Source: Cyclospora cayetanensis (taxonomy: Eukaryota; Apicomplexa; Conoidasida; Eucoccidiorida; Eimeriidae). From it: a DNA stretch of 64,000 bases. A program made the position numbers and the translations under genes. Location: the NCBI RefSeq assembly GCF_002999335.1, contig NW_020312750.1, forward strand, positions 114,990 to 178,989. The letters run 5' to 3'. This document shows, in pieces, positions 11,008 to 34,029 of this stretch. The notes below the pieces were generated by a model. That model saw only the letters and a list, made by a program, of their open reading frames with translations. It searched no databases and was not told the origin of the DNA. Every line of letters begins with the position of its first letter. The first letter of the stretch is position 1.

Positions 11008-13597
11008 ATGACAATGAAGGAGGAGATCCACGATGTCATCAGCACCAGCAACGCTTCAGCAGCGGCGGCTGCTGCTGGACTATCACAACTTACAGTTGAT
11101 GACGCAGACGCGAGCAGAAACATCTACGCTGGGGCCACCGACAGCGCAGAACTAGAGTCTTTTTCTCAGAAAGAGGACAAGTTACACCCAGCAGCGCAAG
11201 ATGAAGCATCGGAGTCCTCTGCTAGGGGCAGAGGACATACAGCTGTTGTTACTGCTGGAGAACCTACGGAAGTGTTAAGGGTTGGCAATCTTAGGGGTGG
11301 TGGCGCCATGCTTGACAAGGCTGCAGCGGCAGAAGCAGCCAAAGGAGCAGCCGCTGCTGCAGCGCAGGCAGTTTCTGCAGCGGAGAGTGCTGCAGTAGCA
11401 GCCTGGGGCAGCACCGACATCAGTAGCCGTAACACCAACAGCAGTGCCAGTGGTGGATCCCCAGTGGACATTCGATCTCTTCTATTTCCATCGTGGAGCG
11501 AGAGTGTCGCTCCCCCTATGGAGACTCAAGGCACTCAGCTTTTTATAGAAAACGACGGCAGCATCCGACGTAAGCCGGCATGCAGCGTATGCCGTTATAC
11601 GGCCCACAAGTGCAGCACAATGACTGTATAGATACCTATGCTCATTCATCTACGCTGCTGAACTACCGCGCGGATCTACGGGGGCACTTTACGGACAGGA
11701 TTTATGCAGCAATGTTCATGAAGTGTGACTAATAGTTCTCTTCTCGTGGAGCTCGCAGTAACAGTCATACTGAAGCATTATTACTAAGACTCTGCTACCG
11801 CGTCTTAAGTAGCTGCTTTTCCAAAATCTTGATTGTCGTGCATGTGATGCTGCAGTGAATGTTCATCCCAGTGGTTCACGAACCAGGCGCGGTAGAGGCA
11901 GGGGCCAGCGCGTGTTGTCTCCTGACACGGAAGATTTCCTAGATGATGACGATTTTTACGCCTTTCCACAACAGCGCCAAAAAGTGGAAAACTTACCTGA
12001 GACGCGCCTCGGTGCAGCTAGAGGCAGCAATGCAGCTGCTACCGTTGCCATGGAGGAGTTGCTTCTGCTTGAGAGACTCAGAGCAGCAGGTGTAGATCCC
12101 TCACTGAGGTCACACCTTGAAGAAGCCCTGCAGCAGCAAGTACACCAAATTGGCTCATCAGCGGGGGGGGAAGCCTTTGTTGGTAAGTCGCAGTCGCTGT
12201 TCTGGCAGCGGTTCCTGAAAATGCAGACACCTGCACAGAACAGGCCCAGGCCTGCATTCTACCGTGGCAGCATACCTGCCGCATGCACATGGTGTTCCGG
12301 AAGTGTTCTACGGATGCAAATAGTGCTACAACCTTGGCAATGCGGTTCCAAATCGATTTTGCGCTTTTTTTGCAGAGACCACTGATAGCCAAACGTCCTC
12401 AGGCCTAAGTACTGACTCCGGGTTTCAAGGGTGCGTTTATCCGAGCTTATTTTTACTGGTGTTGGATTTCCTCTCCTTGACACTGTTTAGTCTCTGGTTA
12501 GCTGTTGCTGCTTTCTTGTCGGGTTGCGCTCCAATTGATGCTGATGCGGTTAGGTTTCTGCAGGTATTTGCTGGCGTTCGCGGTTGGCTTTGGGGGTATA
12601 TTAGTACTTTCAATCGTCGTTTGCTGCCTGCGAGCAGCTTATGTCAAACACATGGTAAGCCTTTCTGTCGACGACTCTTACTGTCTAGATCGTTCATTAA
12701 CAGCTAGCCTCTCAAGCTAGCTGCTTGTCCTGGTAGATAGGAATTAGCCCGTCGAGTATGCTCCAGGGCTGACGACGCAGCGCTGCGGCGACGTCACCAG
12801 TGTGCTTCTTCCAGTGGTTTTGTGTGCTTTTTGTAGAAGAAGAAGCTGGAAGCACAGTTAGCGGCTTTGCAGGGAATCCCAGGGGATGAAGCAGCAGCGG
12901 CCGAAGCACAGATGCAGCAGGAGGAGGGATGGATAGATGTGTCCGTTGAAAAGCAAACGCCACAAGCAAGCGAGCAGATTGTACGCAGGTTATCGACATG
13001 CGTATGCTGTTTACTACCGTTGTTGGCCGCTGATGCTAGCCCATGTACTGTTTGCGGTTGCTACAACCACTACTGCTGTTGGTTGGTAGTGCTGCGATGC
13101 ATTATTTCTCACAAATATCAGCTTTTTCGGTGTATTGTTGTAGGGTCTCGTATTTACTTGTTCGGCCTTGTGCATTTGTTTGAGAGTACGCTATTTTCAA
13201 CCCATTTATTCCTATTTGCTCTTTTGATGGCGCATATGTGCAGCAAAGTCTCGCTAAGGGGGCAACAAAGATGTTTGCCACTCCGACAGGGGAACATCAG
13301 CGGGAAAAAAAGAAAGGGGGAGAGGAGGAAAAAGTGAAGGGTATGAAAGGGACGGAGAAGGATAAAGACAAGAAAGAGAAAGGCGAAAAGCATGACAAGG
13401 GAAAGAAAGATAAGGATAAGCATAAGAAGGACAAGAAGAAGGAGAAAAAAGAGGGAAAAAAGCCTGATATTCCCCCAGGGAGCAGCAGTGAGAACCCAGA
13501 AGACGAAAAGAAGTTATCACGAAAGAAGAAACAACACAACAAAGAGAAAGAACTCATGCGGGTTTTATCATCCAGGCGCACTCTTAAACTGCCATAG
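11008..13597 (+). CDS. Single-pass membrane protein with acidic centre and Lys-rich tail, unknown
   Basis: Six exons with closing phases: 11008-11569, 11856-12182, 12376-12430, 12564-12654, 12837-13001 and 13244-13597. All introns are GT-AG; the fifth donor could instead be at 12989, but only the 13002 site (tgc|gtatgc) keeps frame. The product is about 520 residues. The N-terminal part is Ala-rich (poly-Ala near residues 19-24 and 105-130) followed by an Arg/Gly patch (RTRRGRGRGQR) and an acidic run (DFLDDDDFY). Exon 4 alone encodes one membrane helix (YLLAFAVGFGGILVL...). Exon 5 is Glu/Gln/Ala-rich and exon 6 is an extreme Lys/Glu/Asp-rich tail with repeated KDKK/KKEK units. No signal peptide is evident, so the tail may be cytosolic or lumenal. 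I do not recognise the family. Confidence 0.65.
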
Positions 13598-15477
13598 ATG
13601 CCCTTATAATCAGTTCAGATGGCTAACAGCTTGGCTGTCAGCTCGCCAGCACTACGTGCTGTAAGGTGTGGTAGCTAATGAGGCAACCTACTGGCCATTT
13701 TGCTGGCTAGTTTGTTATCTAATGTTTAATTAGGCATACTTGATATGCTCGTGAGGAAAGTGGGAAGACGGTAAGGGATGGAACGTTGCATGATGACTTT
13801 AGTGCAGGACCAAAAAGCGCTGTAGGGTGGGATTTGCAGATGTAATTACGCTGTTCCTTCGCTGTTTTTGAATCGCACCCCTCCTGCCTTCGTAATTCCC
13901 CTTACCAGCTAGCTATCTTCGTAGTTGTACGTATTTGCCGAGTTCATTGATGCCTACCAGGCTAATTAGTCCTCGATTCTCTTTGTGCATCTGTATCTCC
14001 CATGCGACGATATAGCCCGGGGCATCGTCACAGCCAAATCCTCCCCTTAGCGGTGCATGTACCGTACAATACAGGACCAAAGCCGTTTCCAGGTCCTGAT
14101 GAAGAATTTTATGCATCTGGTGATCGGTGCCTATTTGTGTAGTGTTTGTGAGTTAAAGTTGTATTCTTGTCTCGATGCCGCCCCAGTAAAGTTGAGTGTC
14201 TTTCAGGAGCGAGTTTCTGCTGGCCGTTACCGGTTTTTCAGACTCTTGCAAAACTGCCGAAGCTTTTCTTCCGTTGTAGCTTCTTCAAGTTGCTGTCTGT
14301 ATTGGTGACACCTTTTCACTCCAAGCCAGAACCGCTCGTCTTCCTGGTCTGCGTACTGCCAGCTATCTAGCCGGCTCGTGCCTGCCGTAGCAACTTGCTA
14401 GAGAGGCATTGTGGACAATTAGCCCACGTGGACACAGCTTAATCCGATTACACTTATAAACGGATAGTGACTCGAGGCTGCCGCCGATGTGAAGGCAGCT
14501 GCATCACTGCCACATGAAGTGCACCGAGGGAAGTAGCTCTGGTAACAGCTGCACACATGACTATTTGGTTCGGCAGAGGCAACTACCCTGTCTATGGTTA
14601 CACCGAGCTACCTTAATGAAAGCTGATCATCACAGCGTCTGCGGTGTATACAAACCTGCTCCCGTTTTTACTGCACCCCACTGACTCAACAGCTGCAGCA
14701 CGACGTAGGAAAGCAGGAGCAGCAACAGGGCAAGGTTACATCGATTCAGAAGCCATTTTTGTTTGGCGCTCTGCTAAGATTCCGCTGTTTGAAACCCCTT
14801 GTACTGGGGTATTGCAGAAGAGACCGTCGCAGCCGCAAGTCCTGCTACGGCATATATCACCTGCGGACGTGCACGAAGAGCCTCAAGGCTTCTATTCTAA
14901 GCCTTTAGCTAGCCACAACAACAGCAACAGTAGAATCCATACACTGTGCTGTTGATGCGCATTTGCTGCTGCAAAGCTTGTCTGAACGGGTTGCTGTTGC
15001 AGTATCCGCAGCAGTTGCTGACCATTCTGCCGCTTCCCCCAACGCGACAAACTCTGTTCAATCCAGGAAAGTAACCCATTTCCGTTGCACCTAGAGCTGC
15101 TGCTGTAGTCATAACAGAAAGGTCACATGTCGACATACAATGGGTGGGGGAAGCTGAGGGGTACAGCAAGTTCCCCTGCAAGGCGGCCAGCCGCAACTCA
15201 GCCAGCCGCCGGTGCAGCTGCTACTTCTTTCTCTCACTGCTGCTTTTCGTGCTGCTGTGATTGCTTCTGCCTGGTATGCTGCGCAGATCAGCGAAGCAGC
15301 CATTGAATTCCGTAGTCAGCGTTATCAACAAAAATGGCAGCCGCAACAGCAACAACAACACATGCTGCTCCTGCTGCAGCTGGACTGGCTCCTGTTTCCG
15401 GCAAAACAGCAGTAACATATGCTGCTCCTGCTGCTGTACCACCTCGCACGATCGCCACCTAACTGTTGCTGCAGCTA
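13598..15477. other. Intergenic stretch, no supported gene
   Basis: Open frames such as 14644-14955 (+) and 14909-15196 (-) carry CAG/CTG-derived runs but no domain and no clear splice sites. This stretch separates the convergent Lys-rich-tail gene and the CHD1-like gene and may contain the 3' UTR of both. Confidence 0.35.
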
Positions 15478-26080
<10,603 letters not shown>

Positions 26081-28235
26081 CCTGCAGCAAAAGCGGAGTC
26101 AGCAGCGGCAGCAGACGTGCGATACGCGAGGGCAGGAACTGGGAAGAAGCAGTGAGACTGCGGAGCTTAACATGCTAGGAAACAGCACGGCAGAAGCTGG
26201 GGAGGTAAGACACAGAGGGGAGAATAATGGGGGGAGCATGGGGGTTTACCCAATGTGAGGACCTTGAGTGCTGCTACACAGCACTTCAGCTGGTGCAGCT
26301 CCTGCTGCTGCAGCCACTGCTGCCCAGAGTCGGTGATTCGAGACGCTGAAGTGCCAGCAGAGACTTCTGCGTCCCTTTAAGCGGCTTCTCTAGGCCAGAG
26401 GTTGTAGGAATAAGCGAGGACAGAACGAGGGAGGGAAAGACGTGCCAAGCCGCATCAAACGCTCTATGCAGAAGTCCAAACAGCGCATCCCACCATATCG
26501 GTCAGCATGCTGCTGCTACTACCCGTGCTAAAAGACGAAGAAGGAGTTGCTTGGAGAGGAGGGGGAAAGCCAGCTACTGTGGCATCGGCAAACACTGGCA
26601 GCAAAAATGATACAATTATCGCCGGGGGTACCGATTCTGGCTGGGTGCTCCTGCTGCTTTACTGTGCAGCAGCAAAGAGCTGCAGCATGCCGAGGAAAAG
26701 GGGTATTCGTAGAGGCAGAGTAGAGGAGCAGACAGAAGGAGCAGCGAGGGACTTATATCCGCTACTGCTGCTGCCGCTGCAACGCCGCAGCAGCAACCTC
26801 GTCTACGCCTGTCTCCCGTAAGGAGGAACTCGGCTATGATGCAGCAACACTTCTAGCAGAGATTCGAGGGGGGAAGAGCAAGCCAATAGCCGCACGGGCT
26901 GTACTGCAGCCGGACGGAGGACACAGCAGCGGCTGCTGCGGCGGCTGCTGCTGCTGCCGCTGCTGCTGATGCCGTCTTCAGCTGAGTTACCATGCATTTA
27001 CTTCGTCGAAGAACAGCTCGCGCTGCCGTATTGCGATGCCTCCTTTTCTATTACGCTGGGCTTGCCCCCGCACGCTTTGTGCTGCTCCTGCAGCAGGGCG
27101 TCTGTTGCTGCTGTGTGGCCCGCGGCTGCTGCTGCTTGCCGGTGTTGCTGCTGCTGCAGGAGTCTGGTTCCTTTGCATTCTAGAGACAAATTTAGAGGCT
27201 GCCGTGCTGTTTTGGCCAGATTTTGTTCATTCATGTTTGCTTTGGGCTAGAACTATGCAAAAGGCGGCCACAAGCAAACCCCCGATAGGTCCTCTCCCTG
27301 CCTCCCCCCTGCCAGGATCGTCTATTCAGGGTCCACTGGCTCACTGTGTAGTAGTAGTTTGCCGAATTAGCGAATCCACTTGGAATTGTGCTCCGACCTA
27401 TGTGATCTACTAGTTAAGATCTGCGGATAGCAAGGCCGAACCATTAATAGGGCGCTTTGGTAGGGGTGTAAGTAAGCCCAATGTGCCGGGCATATGGGGC
27501 TTGACGCTCTTTGGGAGGCAGGAGAAAGGAAATAATTATTGCGGTAAGGATAAACAGGGCAGTGGACAAGGGAGGAAGAAAGGGGCAGAAAGGAAAATAA
27601 TGTATCGCAAACTTCAGCTTCTACCAACAACATGCTTTGTTTGCACCAAAGAGTGCCATGCTTTCACATCGTTTGATGATTAGTGCCAGGATAAGGGACT
27701 GCTAAAGTGGGGGTGGCAGGTGTTTCCGTGTAGACAACTAATTGTTTATTAGTACTCTTTCTCTTTTCTGCCCCCCATTGCTCGCGGTTAGATCTCGACA
27801 GAAGCCAAAGTCATTTGAGCGCTATGGGCGGCACAACTCAACCATGGCATGCGGCAAAATAAGCTCTGCTTCGATAGTCATACTATTTCCTAACCCATTC
27901 AACTACTGTGTAGCTAAGCACTCGACACGTGGTTTCCCGCTTGGCTCCTCCAAAAACTGCGAACCAGGAGTAGCTCGAAAATTTCAAATTTTTTGTGGCG
28001 GTAACATATGTGTTTGTGGCGGGTCCAGTAGCACATTGGAATCTCAGTAAGCTAGTTATATCTAGTGGAAACTGGCAAAGGATTGACTTACTGGTTTGTA
28101 TGTAAGTATGTGTTGTACATTGCATAGTGTTACCTTCTAGGTACAGAATGTTGTGTGAGTGAGCGCTAGATGGTATGCGCAACCAGCTGTGAAGGGGCGC
28201 GGGTGGGGGAAAAACGAATCCCCTCTAAGGGGTAC
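26081..28235. other. Upstream region of the CHD1-like gene, no supported gene
   Basis: This stretch should hold the promoter and 5' leader of the CHD1-like gene. A ctgcag just before the ATG could be the acceptor of a 5' UTR intron. CTG-rich patches at 26270-26330, 26740-26800 and 26920-27180 give small frames on both strands without domains. Nothing further can be supported. Confidence 0.35.
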
Positions 28236-29470
28236 TTAATGACATTCTATAAAGTTTGTATCGAGTCTAGAGTTACAAGTCCCTCTACAAAGGCTTCCCG
28301 TTGAGTGTTACACTTGGTAGCACTGCATGGTTCGCTGCAAATTGTCTCCGTTTATCCAATGGCTGTACTTGGAGTGGAATGGCAGGTTTTCCTTCAACCG
28401 CAGTCTGGCTATTATCAAGCTACTTCCTAAGCTGATCATCTATTTTTGGCAACATGCTGTGGAAAAGGCTTGTTTTGGTCAAATTAGACGGTGGCACACT
28501 TGTTATTTGCCTGCCAGAGGTCGGCCCTGAAGTTGGCCTTAACACTGTTCCACACCAGTTAGAGAGGCGTGGTTTTCGGCCTATGAATTATTTATAAGTT
28601 TCTACAAACGCTTTATAGGTTATGACCACTATGAAGGTCTGGCGCCCCCAAGGATGGGCAAGTACTCAAGGTTCCACCAGCCGATTGGAGATATACCTGG
28701 CTTTGTACCGCCGAAGTGGAGGGAAACAAGTGCTTCTTGTGGCATTATCCTTTAGGAGAAAAAGTAATTGAATGCTGGCTCAATTCATGCAGGAGAATCC
28801 GTCTGCTTTCAGGGACTCCGTTCAAGCCTTCCTACAAGTCCTGCCTCGTCGATTAATGCCAAGATCACCTTAGCCGCAAGATTTGATGAAAATAAGAAAG
28901 TGTAAGTTACGCACCTCGAAAAAAGAGGAGAATATCTTAGAAGCTGAAAGACATCGATTCTCAAACGTCACAAGGCAGACGAACAGCTTCGTTATCAATT
29001 AGTCGTCTCAGGTCCACGAAAAATGCAATGGAAGGTTTTCGCAAGCTAATCAGCAACTCGAAGACTAGATAACCGACTTCAGGCTTGCGATTGAGGAACT
29101 GCTTATGAACTCAGAAGCAAAGGAGCACAACGCTAGCGTCTTTGACTGAAAGGACGCTCCAAGTGTGAAAAATTAGAACAGATGGATGCAGAAGCCTTGA
29201 CAATCAGCCCTAGCTCACAGCATAAGGTAAACAAGAAAAGCACGCCAGTGAGAATTTACACTTACATGAAGCCTCAGACGGCCTGCCGACAACGGACCTG
29301 CTTTCATTGTGGAAAATTCGCTCATCATCCGGAACTGCAAGCGCGCGCAAAATACCAATGAACCTGAACACCGGGGGACAGAAGCAGGCTGCTTGGCAAG
29401 CAAAGAAGGCGCATCAGGGAGACAGAAAAACCCCACTCTGGCTCTAGCACAGAGGTAGGGCTACAGAGAT
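28236..29470 (+). mobile_element. Second copy of the retroelement leader and gag region
   Basis: Sequence from about 28290 to 28420 resembles 4440-4540 (shared blocks such as tccgtttatccaatggctg / tccgctgatccagtggctg and ggttttccttcaacc / ggtttccctacaac). Sequence from 28620 to 29400 resembles the gag remnant at 4700-5420. The nucleic-acid-binding CCHC knuckle is nearly intact at about 29298-29345 (CFHCGKFAHHPE then, after a one-base shift, Cys-Lys). Stops and indels throughout show it is dead. Confidence 0.6.
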
Positions 29471-32390
29471 TCTAGTCGTAGCTAGGGACCCTTCACCGAC
29501 AGAATCTGCGTTGATGCAAGTTTTCACTGATGGTGGAAAACTGCTAGCGAAGTATCACACTAGGAGTGAAGTGAAACTGTAGTCCGAGGGCGCAGCGCGA
29601 GAGTGATTCAACCTATTCTGCTAGGCAGCGCAGTATCGGTGCGCATTGTGCAGGTTAGTGTGTCCCGGTGGGCTCGGAACATGCAGCTTTTTGTCAACTC
29701 AACAGCAGTCATTTCATTTATGGCGAATGGGGTCGAGTCGCTTGGTCGACGACAAGGGGCGTAGCTTTCCTGTGTGCGGTTTAGCAGCGCAATACAAGAA
29801 GACAGATCCAGGGATCTTCTAGTGACTATACAACGTTCTTCAGTGAAAATTCGGTTGAAGGAATAAGCCGGGAACACAAGAATTGAGCAAATTCCGAGAA
29901 GAAATTCATGGATACGCTAAATAATGAGGAGCTGCCAACAAGCTGGCTATATTCTAGTCTTCTAGCGCATCGTATTGAGCTATTCCTAGAACCTGCCTCC
30001 CGATACGTTCCAGAGTATCGCAAGACCTTATGGAATGATGAGGAAATTTAACTTTGTGGGGATGGTATGTTGGATAGCACACGGCGATAAGATATCCCAC
30101 AAGCCTTCTACGAGTGGTTGCCAGGTCTGTCTCACGAAAGGATTAGCATTTTGCGCAGCTGTGGGGGTCAGCGCGAGTGTTTTATATACTACTGGGACTG
30201 ACCATAGTCCCCGCACGCCATCGCGCATGGAACACTCTTCAACATGCCCACAACTCATACCTCCACACCTACATGAGGAGGTCTTGACAAGTAAAGCAGC
30301 GTAGAGCTTAAAGCGGACAACCAACATTGTGCAAAGTCAACGCTTACGAATGTTCGACCATCGCTGAATGCCTTCGAGTGCTGCACTGCTGCCTGCATGC
30401 CAAGTTCGGGCATAGAGGATATTGCTTTGGTCACTGCCTAAATAGACATACAGAAGAGCGTCATCCACTAGCACCAAGGTGAAACGTAGATTTTGCTGCT
30501 TGCGTATTTTCCAACCCTGCATATAATCACACATAATCTCGCTGCACAAATTAGCCAGAAGTAGTATGCGTTTCGAGCAAACCCTATAAAAATATCAATT
30601 TCGAGAGTCATTCCAGTCACCTAAATTCCTTGCTGTTTTTGGTGTATACAATCATGAGCCTAAGGGCAGCTACTTTAGGCGCTGAGAATCTCGTTCAACA
30701 GAAGTGTACGGCGTCCTAATTGCTTAAGTCTTTGTTCTAAGAAAGCGCCTTTACTTGCCAAGAATCCAGCCAGGGTCGCGACTATCGTGTCATTTCACTA
30801 CTCTGAGAACATGAAAAGGCCAACAGCTGCGGTGCCATTTTTGCGGGTAGTCCAGCGTCGTACGGCCTCTTTCTGAATCCAGCGTCCAAAACACGTCTCA
30901 ATATTGGGAAATAGACGTATTGATCACAGTTCTGCTCTGTCAAGCCACGCGGTGCCACTGAGGGTAGCGCTTCACGTAGGGCCTCCATACAAACACGAAC
31001 AAACCCAAAGCAAACTTGGTAGGGAGATACCAGTCCTTTTCCTAAGAAAAGTCTCCCTCCTTCTGTCCTTTAAGTAAAGGGATTCTGGCATGAAGGGAGA
31101 AGGATAGCTAGGGTAGGCTTCGACGAGCCGCCCAAGAGCTCTGGGCAGAACCGGCAAGTTGCTCGAAGTAGCGAATGCCCACCCACGCGATGCTCATTCT
31201 TGACGTACTGAGAAAGCTTTACTCTGCAACAGCTTGCATATAAGAATATCCAAAGCAAATAACCAGTTCTTTGCTGACTCTTAGTTATTGTAACAAGTGC
31301 AATAGAAAGTGTCGACGTGTAGCTTGATCCGCTTAAGGCAGACACAATTCAAGCCATATTAATCCGCTACTTGATTCAGAATCCTGCACTTTCTACTAGA
31401 CGAATTGGCTGCTAACCTTGGCAACGGAAGCCAGAGTCACCACATTCCCAGCGCCGCTTCTATTTGTAGGTTTCCGCCTTATGTCGACAACACTGTATGC
31501 CATCTTCACTACTCCATGGCAAAGTAAGGGAAGTGGCTCAGTCGAATCATGCCCCGATTTCAGGTCTTACAGTGGACTGTCGCAATTGGATGCTTTACAT
31601 ATTTTCTTCATCATAGTCTGGCAGGTAAAATGCAGGGTGCTGAGCCGATGCTCCTTTCAATAGACCGGGAGCAAACCCAAACTTACGAGGTGGTTACTGT
31701 GAATATAGTGCTATAATGAATGCCCTGAACTAAGTACTACCAGAATATCGGAAATGTATTGCATATACAGGCGAACTCTGATGAGCGCTGGGGCACTCGT
31801 GCCCGAGGAGTCCCTTGCATTTGCATTGCTGTGCGTCAGTACGGCAGCCCCCAAATGGCGGGATGCTCTCAAGAAGTAAAACAGGTATTTTGAGGAAGAA
31901 CAACGAGATAAATATAGAAGGAGGAATAAAATTGAAAGCCGAGCTTCTCAGCAGGAGCGGAAACCCACTGTTGCCAACGGGAACGCAGAAATAGGCATGC
32001 AAATAAAACGAAATGTGCACATCAGACGACGCTCTAACCAACTGCCATGCACAATGATCTGTCATACAAGCTGCTTCCGTCAAATGTACCCCGCTGCATA
32101 CAGGCGCGAAGAATACTCTGGACAAAAGTGTGAATCAAGTCTCTGCGGCCACAGCCAGCCCAGTTTAGTCCATCCTTCACTGCGGCAACACCATTAACGG
32201 TTGCACAGAACCTTGTGGACCACCTACTCAATTCGTCGCTGTACTACCGTAGCAGCAGCATTGCTAAAGCTGCCGCTGCTGCAGTCTCCTAGCAGACTCA
32301 GCCAAAGTAGCGAACGCTACAGTGCCCCCCTCCCACTCTGTGCTCGGAGAAAATTCAACGGCAGAAGAGGGCACACCGAAGAAATAGTGC
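29471..32390. other. Gene-poor stretch with one weak reverse-transcriptase-like trace
   Basis: Only short frames without domains are seen. A minus-strand frame at 30337-30549 contains LVLVDDALLYV, reminiscent of the YxDD region of retroelement reverse transcriptases. The remainder has no recognisable content. Confidence 0.35.
30337..30549 (-). pseudogene. Possible reverse-transcriptase palm fragment
   Basis: A 70-codon frame reads LVLVDDALLYVYLGSDQSN, which can be laid over the V(Y/L)xDDILVYS...EEH segment of gypsy reverse transcriptases. Flanking sequence gives no further support, so this is a tentative call. Confidence 0.3.
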
Positions 32391-34029
32391 TTATTTGTCG
32401 AGATACTGAGTGTCCAACCCCAACTGTTTCATAACTGCCCTGTAGTGATCCATATTTCTCATTAGCAGGGCTTCAAGCGGACCAAGTAGTCGCTTGAAGC
32501 TCCTTCTATCCATGTACGCGACTTTGCAGTTGGTCTTCGCCTTCACAGTTGCAGCTCTCGGTTGATTTTTGAGTAATGCGAGCTCGCCGAAATAGCCTCC
32601 CCTCTTGTATTCCATGACCACCTTACCTCCCTTAATTGCCTCTGCTTCCCCATCCAGCAATAAGTAGAAGGTGTCGCCTTCTTGCCCCTCACGAATTATC
32701 TCATCTCCTGCCTGAAACAGTTGCGTCTTTAAGGCATCTGCAACTTTGCTACGCTCATATGGGTCTACGTCCTTCAGTAGTTCAACCTGTAGAACACGAC
32801 AGCAGCCACATGAAGCAATGAAGTTGCAATTTAAGAGCTTTCCAGTAGTCAAGCACCGCGAGCAATCGTTGGTTGAGAGGGACGCTAGGCAAGGCTCATC
32901 CCTAAGATTGCAAAATTAGATGCAAATAAGCAGGGACTTTTACGGCATTAATTGTTCGGCTTTCATTCTTAGGCTCTTGAAGATACTGCTACACAAATGA
33001 CGACCCGCCACCGCAAAAGTTGAGTGCTCTGACCTCTTTGAGGCTATCTTCATACATCTCCCTATTTTTCGCTGCTGCGTCTCGAACGATGTGGCTAAAA
33101 GTCTCTCTATCTAGAGACCACAGCTTAAGATCAGTTGCAGCAATGACAGTAGCTGCCCTCGGGGCATTATACATTAGGGCCAGCTCCCCAACGGTGTCCC
33201 CCTCCTTCATTGTGTTGACTTTCAGCGTTTGTTTCTGCTGAGTGGTCTCATTTGTGATCTCTTTGAACACTTCAGCCTCTCCCGACTCAATCAGGTATAA
33301 CTTGTCGCCGTCAGCGCCTTGCTGGATCAACGTTTCTCCCTTCTTCACTGACACCTCTTTAAAAGCCCCTAAAACTACGTCGATATCCTCATAATCCAAC
33401 GACTGAAAGCGGTAATCATGCAACAACCCATAGCCTAGATCATGAACCCTGAAGTCTATGATCATCGCAACATACACTACATGGCGAAGCAAAACGGGAA
33501 AGGACGACGGTGGTTCACCCAAGAAACGGACTTACACTAAACAGAAATGAATTGTCGACGATTTTCTGAATCCGCTGCTTTGCTTCCGGGGTCTTCTCGT
33601 AGACCTGTGAAAGAGCAGCAACAGCAGACAGAGCAATGAGGTTAAATGTTTCAACTGTAAAGATGAATACTTGTGACGACACCTACTCTAACCACTGAGC
33701 CATCTGTCCTTACAGGTGGAACAAAGTTGGTTTTCTTGTTCCATTCTCCGTACGCCTCGGCACTAACGGACTGGCGGTTCTTCGCTTGCACCGTTGCGCT
33801 TGGCTGAACACAAGTCTCAACACACTCTCGCTTGTGAAGTCGCAAAAAGATAATCAAAACGACTCCTGAACTTGCGATAGTTACTGGTCCTGCTCACCAT
33901 GGGAAGCTCGTCTACGACGTCGTCGTCTTCTTCATTGCTATCTAAGTCATCTTCAGTGACTGAACGGACCAACACGAGCGCACACCTGCTCACAGGAGTA
34001 GGGACTTGAGGCACAACCACCTCCCGCAA
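32391..34029 (-). CDS. PKAr: cAMP-dependent protein kinase regulatory subunit
   Basis: Exons in reading order: from about 34029 (5' limit unresolved) to 33898, 33803-33687, 33604-33536, 33402-33034 and 32786-32391; every junction after exon 1 is phase 0 with GT-AG sites. Exon 1 encodes an acidic segment (SNEEDDDVVDELP). Exon 2 carries the inhibitor site KNRQSVSAEAYGEWN, equivalent to RRxSxxAE of PKA-R proteins. Exon 4 is cyclic-nucleotide-binding domain A with cassette GELALMYNAPRAATV; exon 5 is domain B with GELALLKNQPRAATV. Both cassettes keep the Glu and Arg that hold the cyclic phosphate, and Ala in PRAAT favours cAMP over cGMP. The protein binds and inhibits the PKA catalytic subunit until cAMP releases it. 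No ATG was found in frame in exon 1, so a further 5' exon, possibly with an acylation site as in other Coccidia, is expected. Confidence 0.93.
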
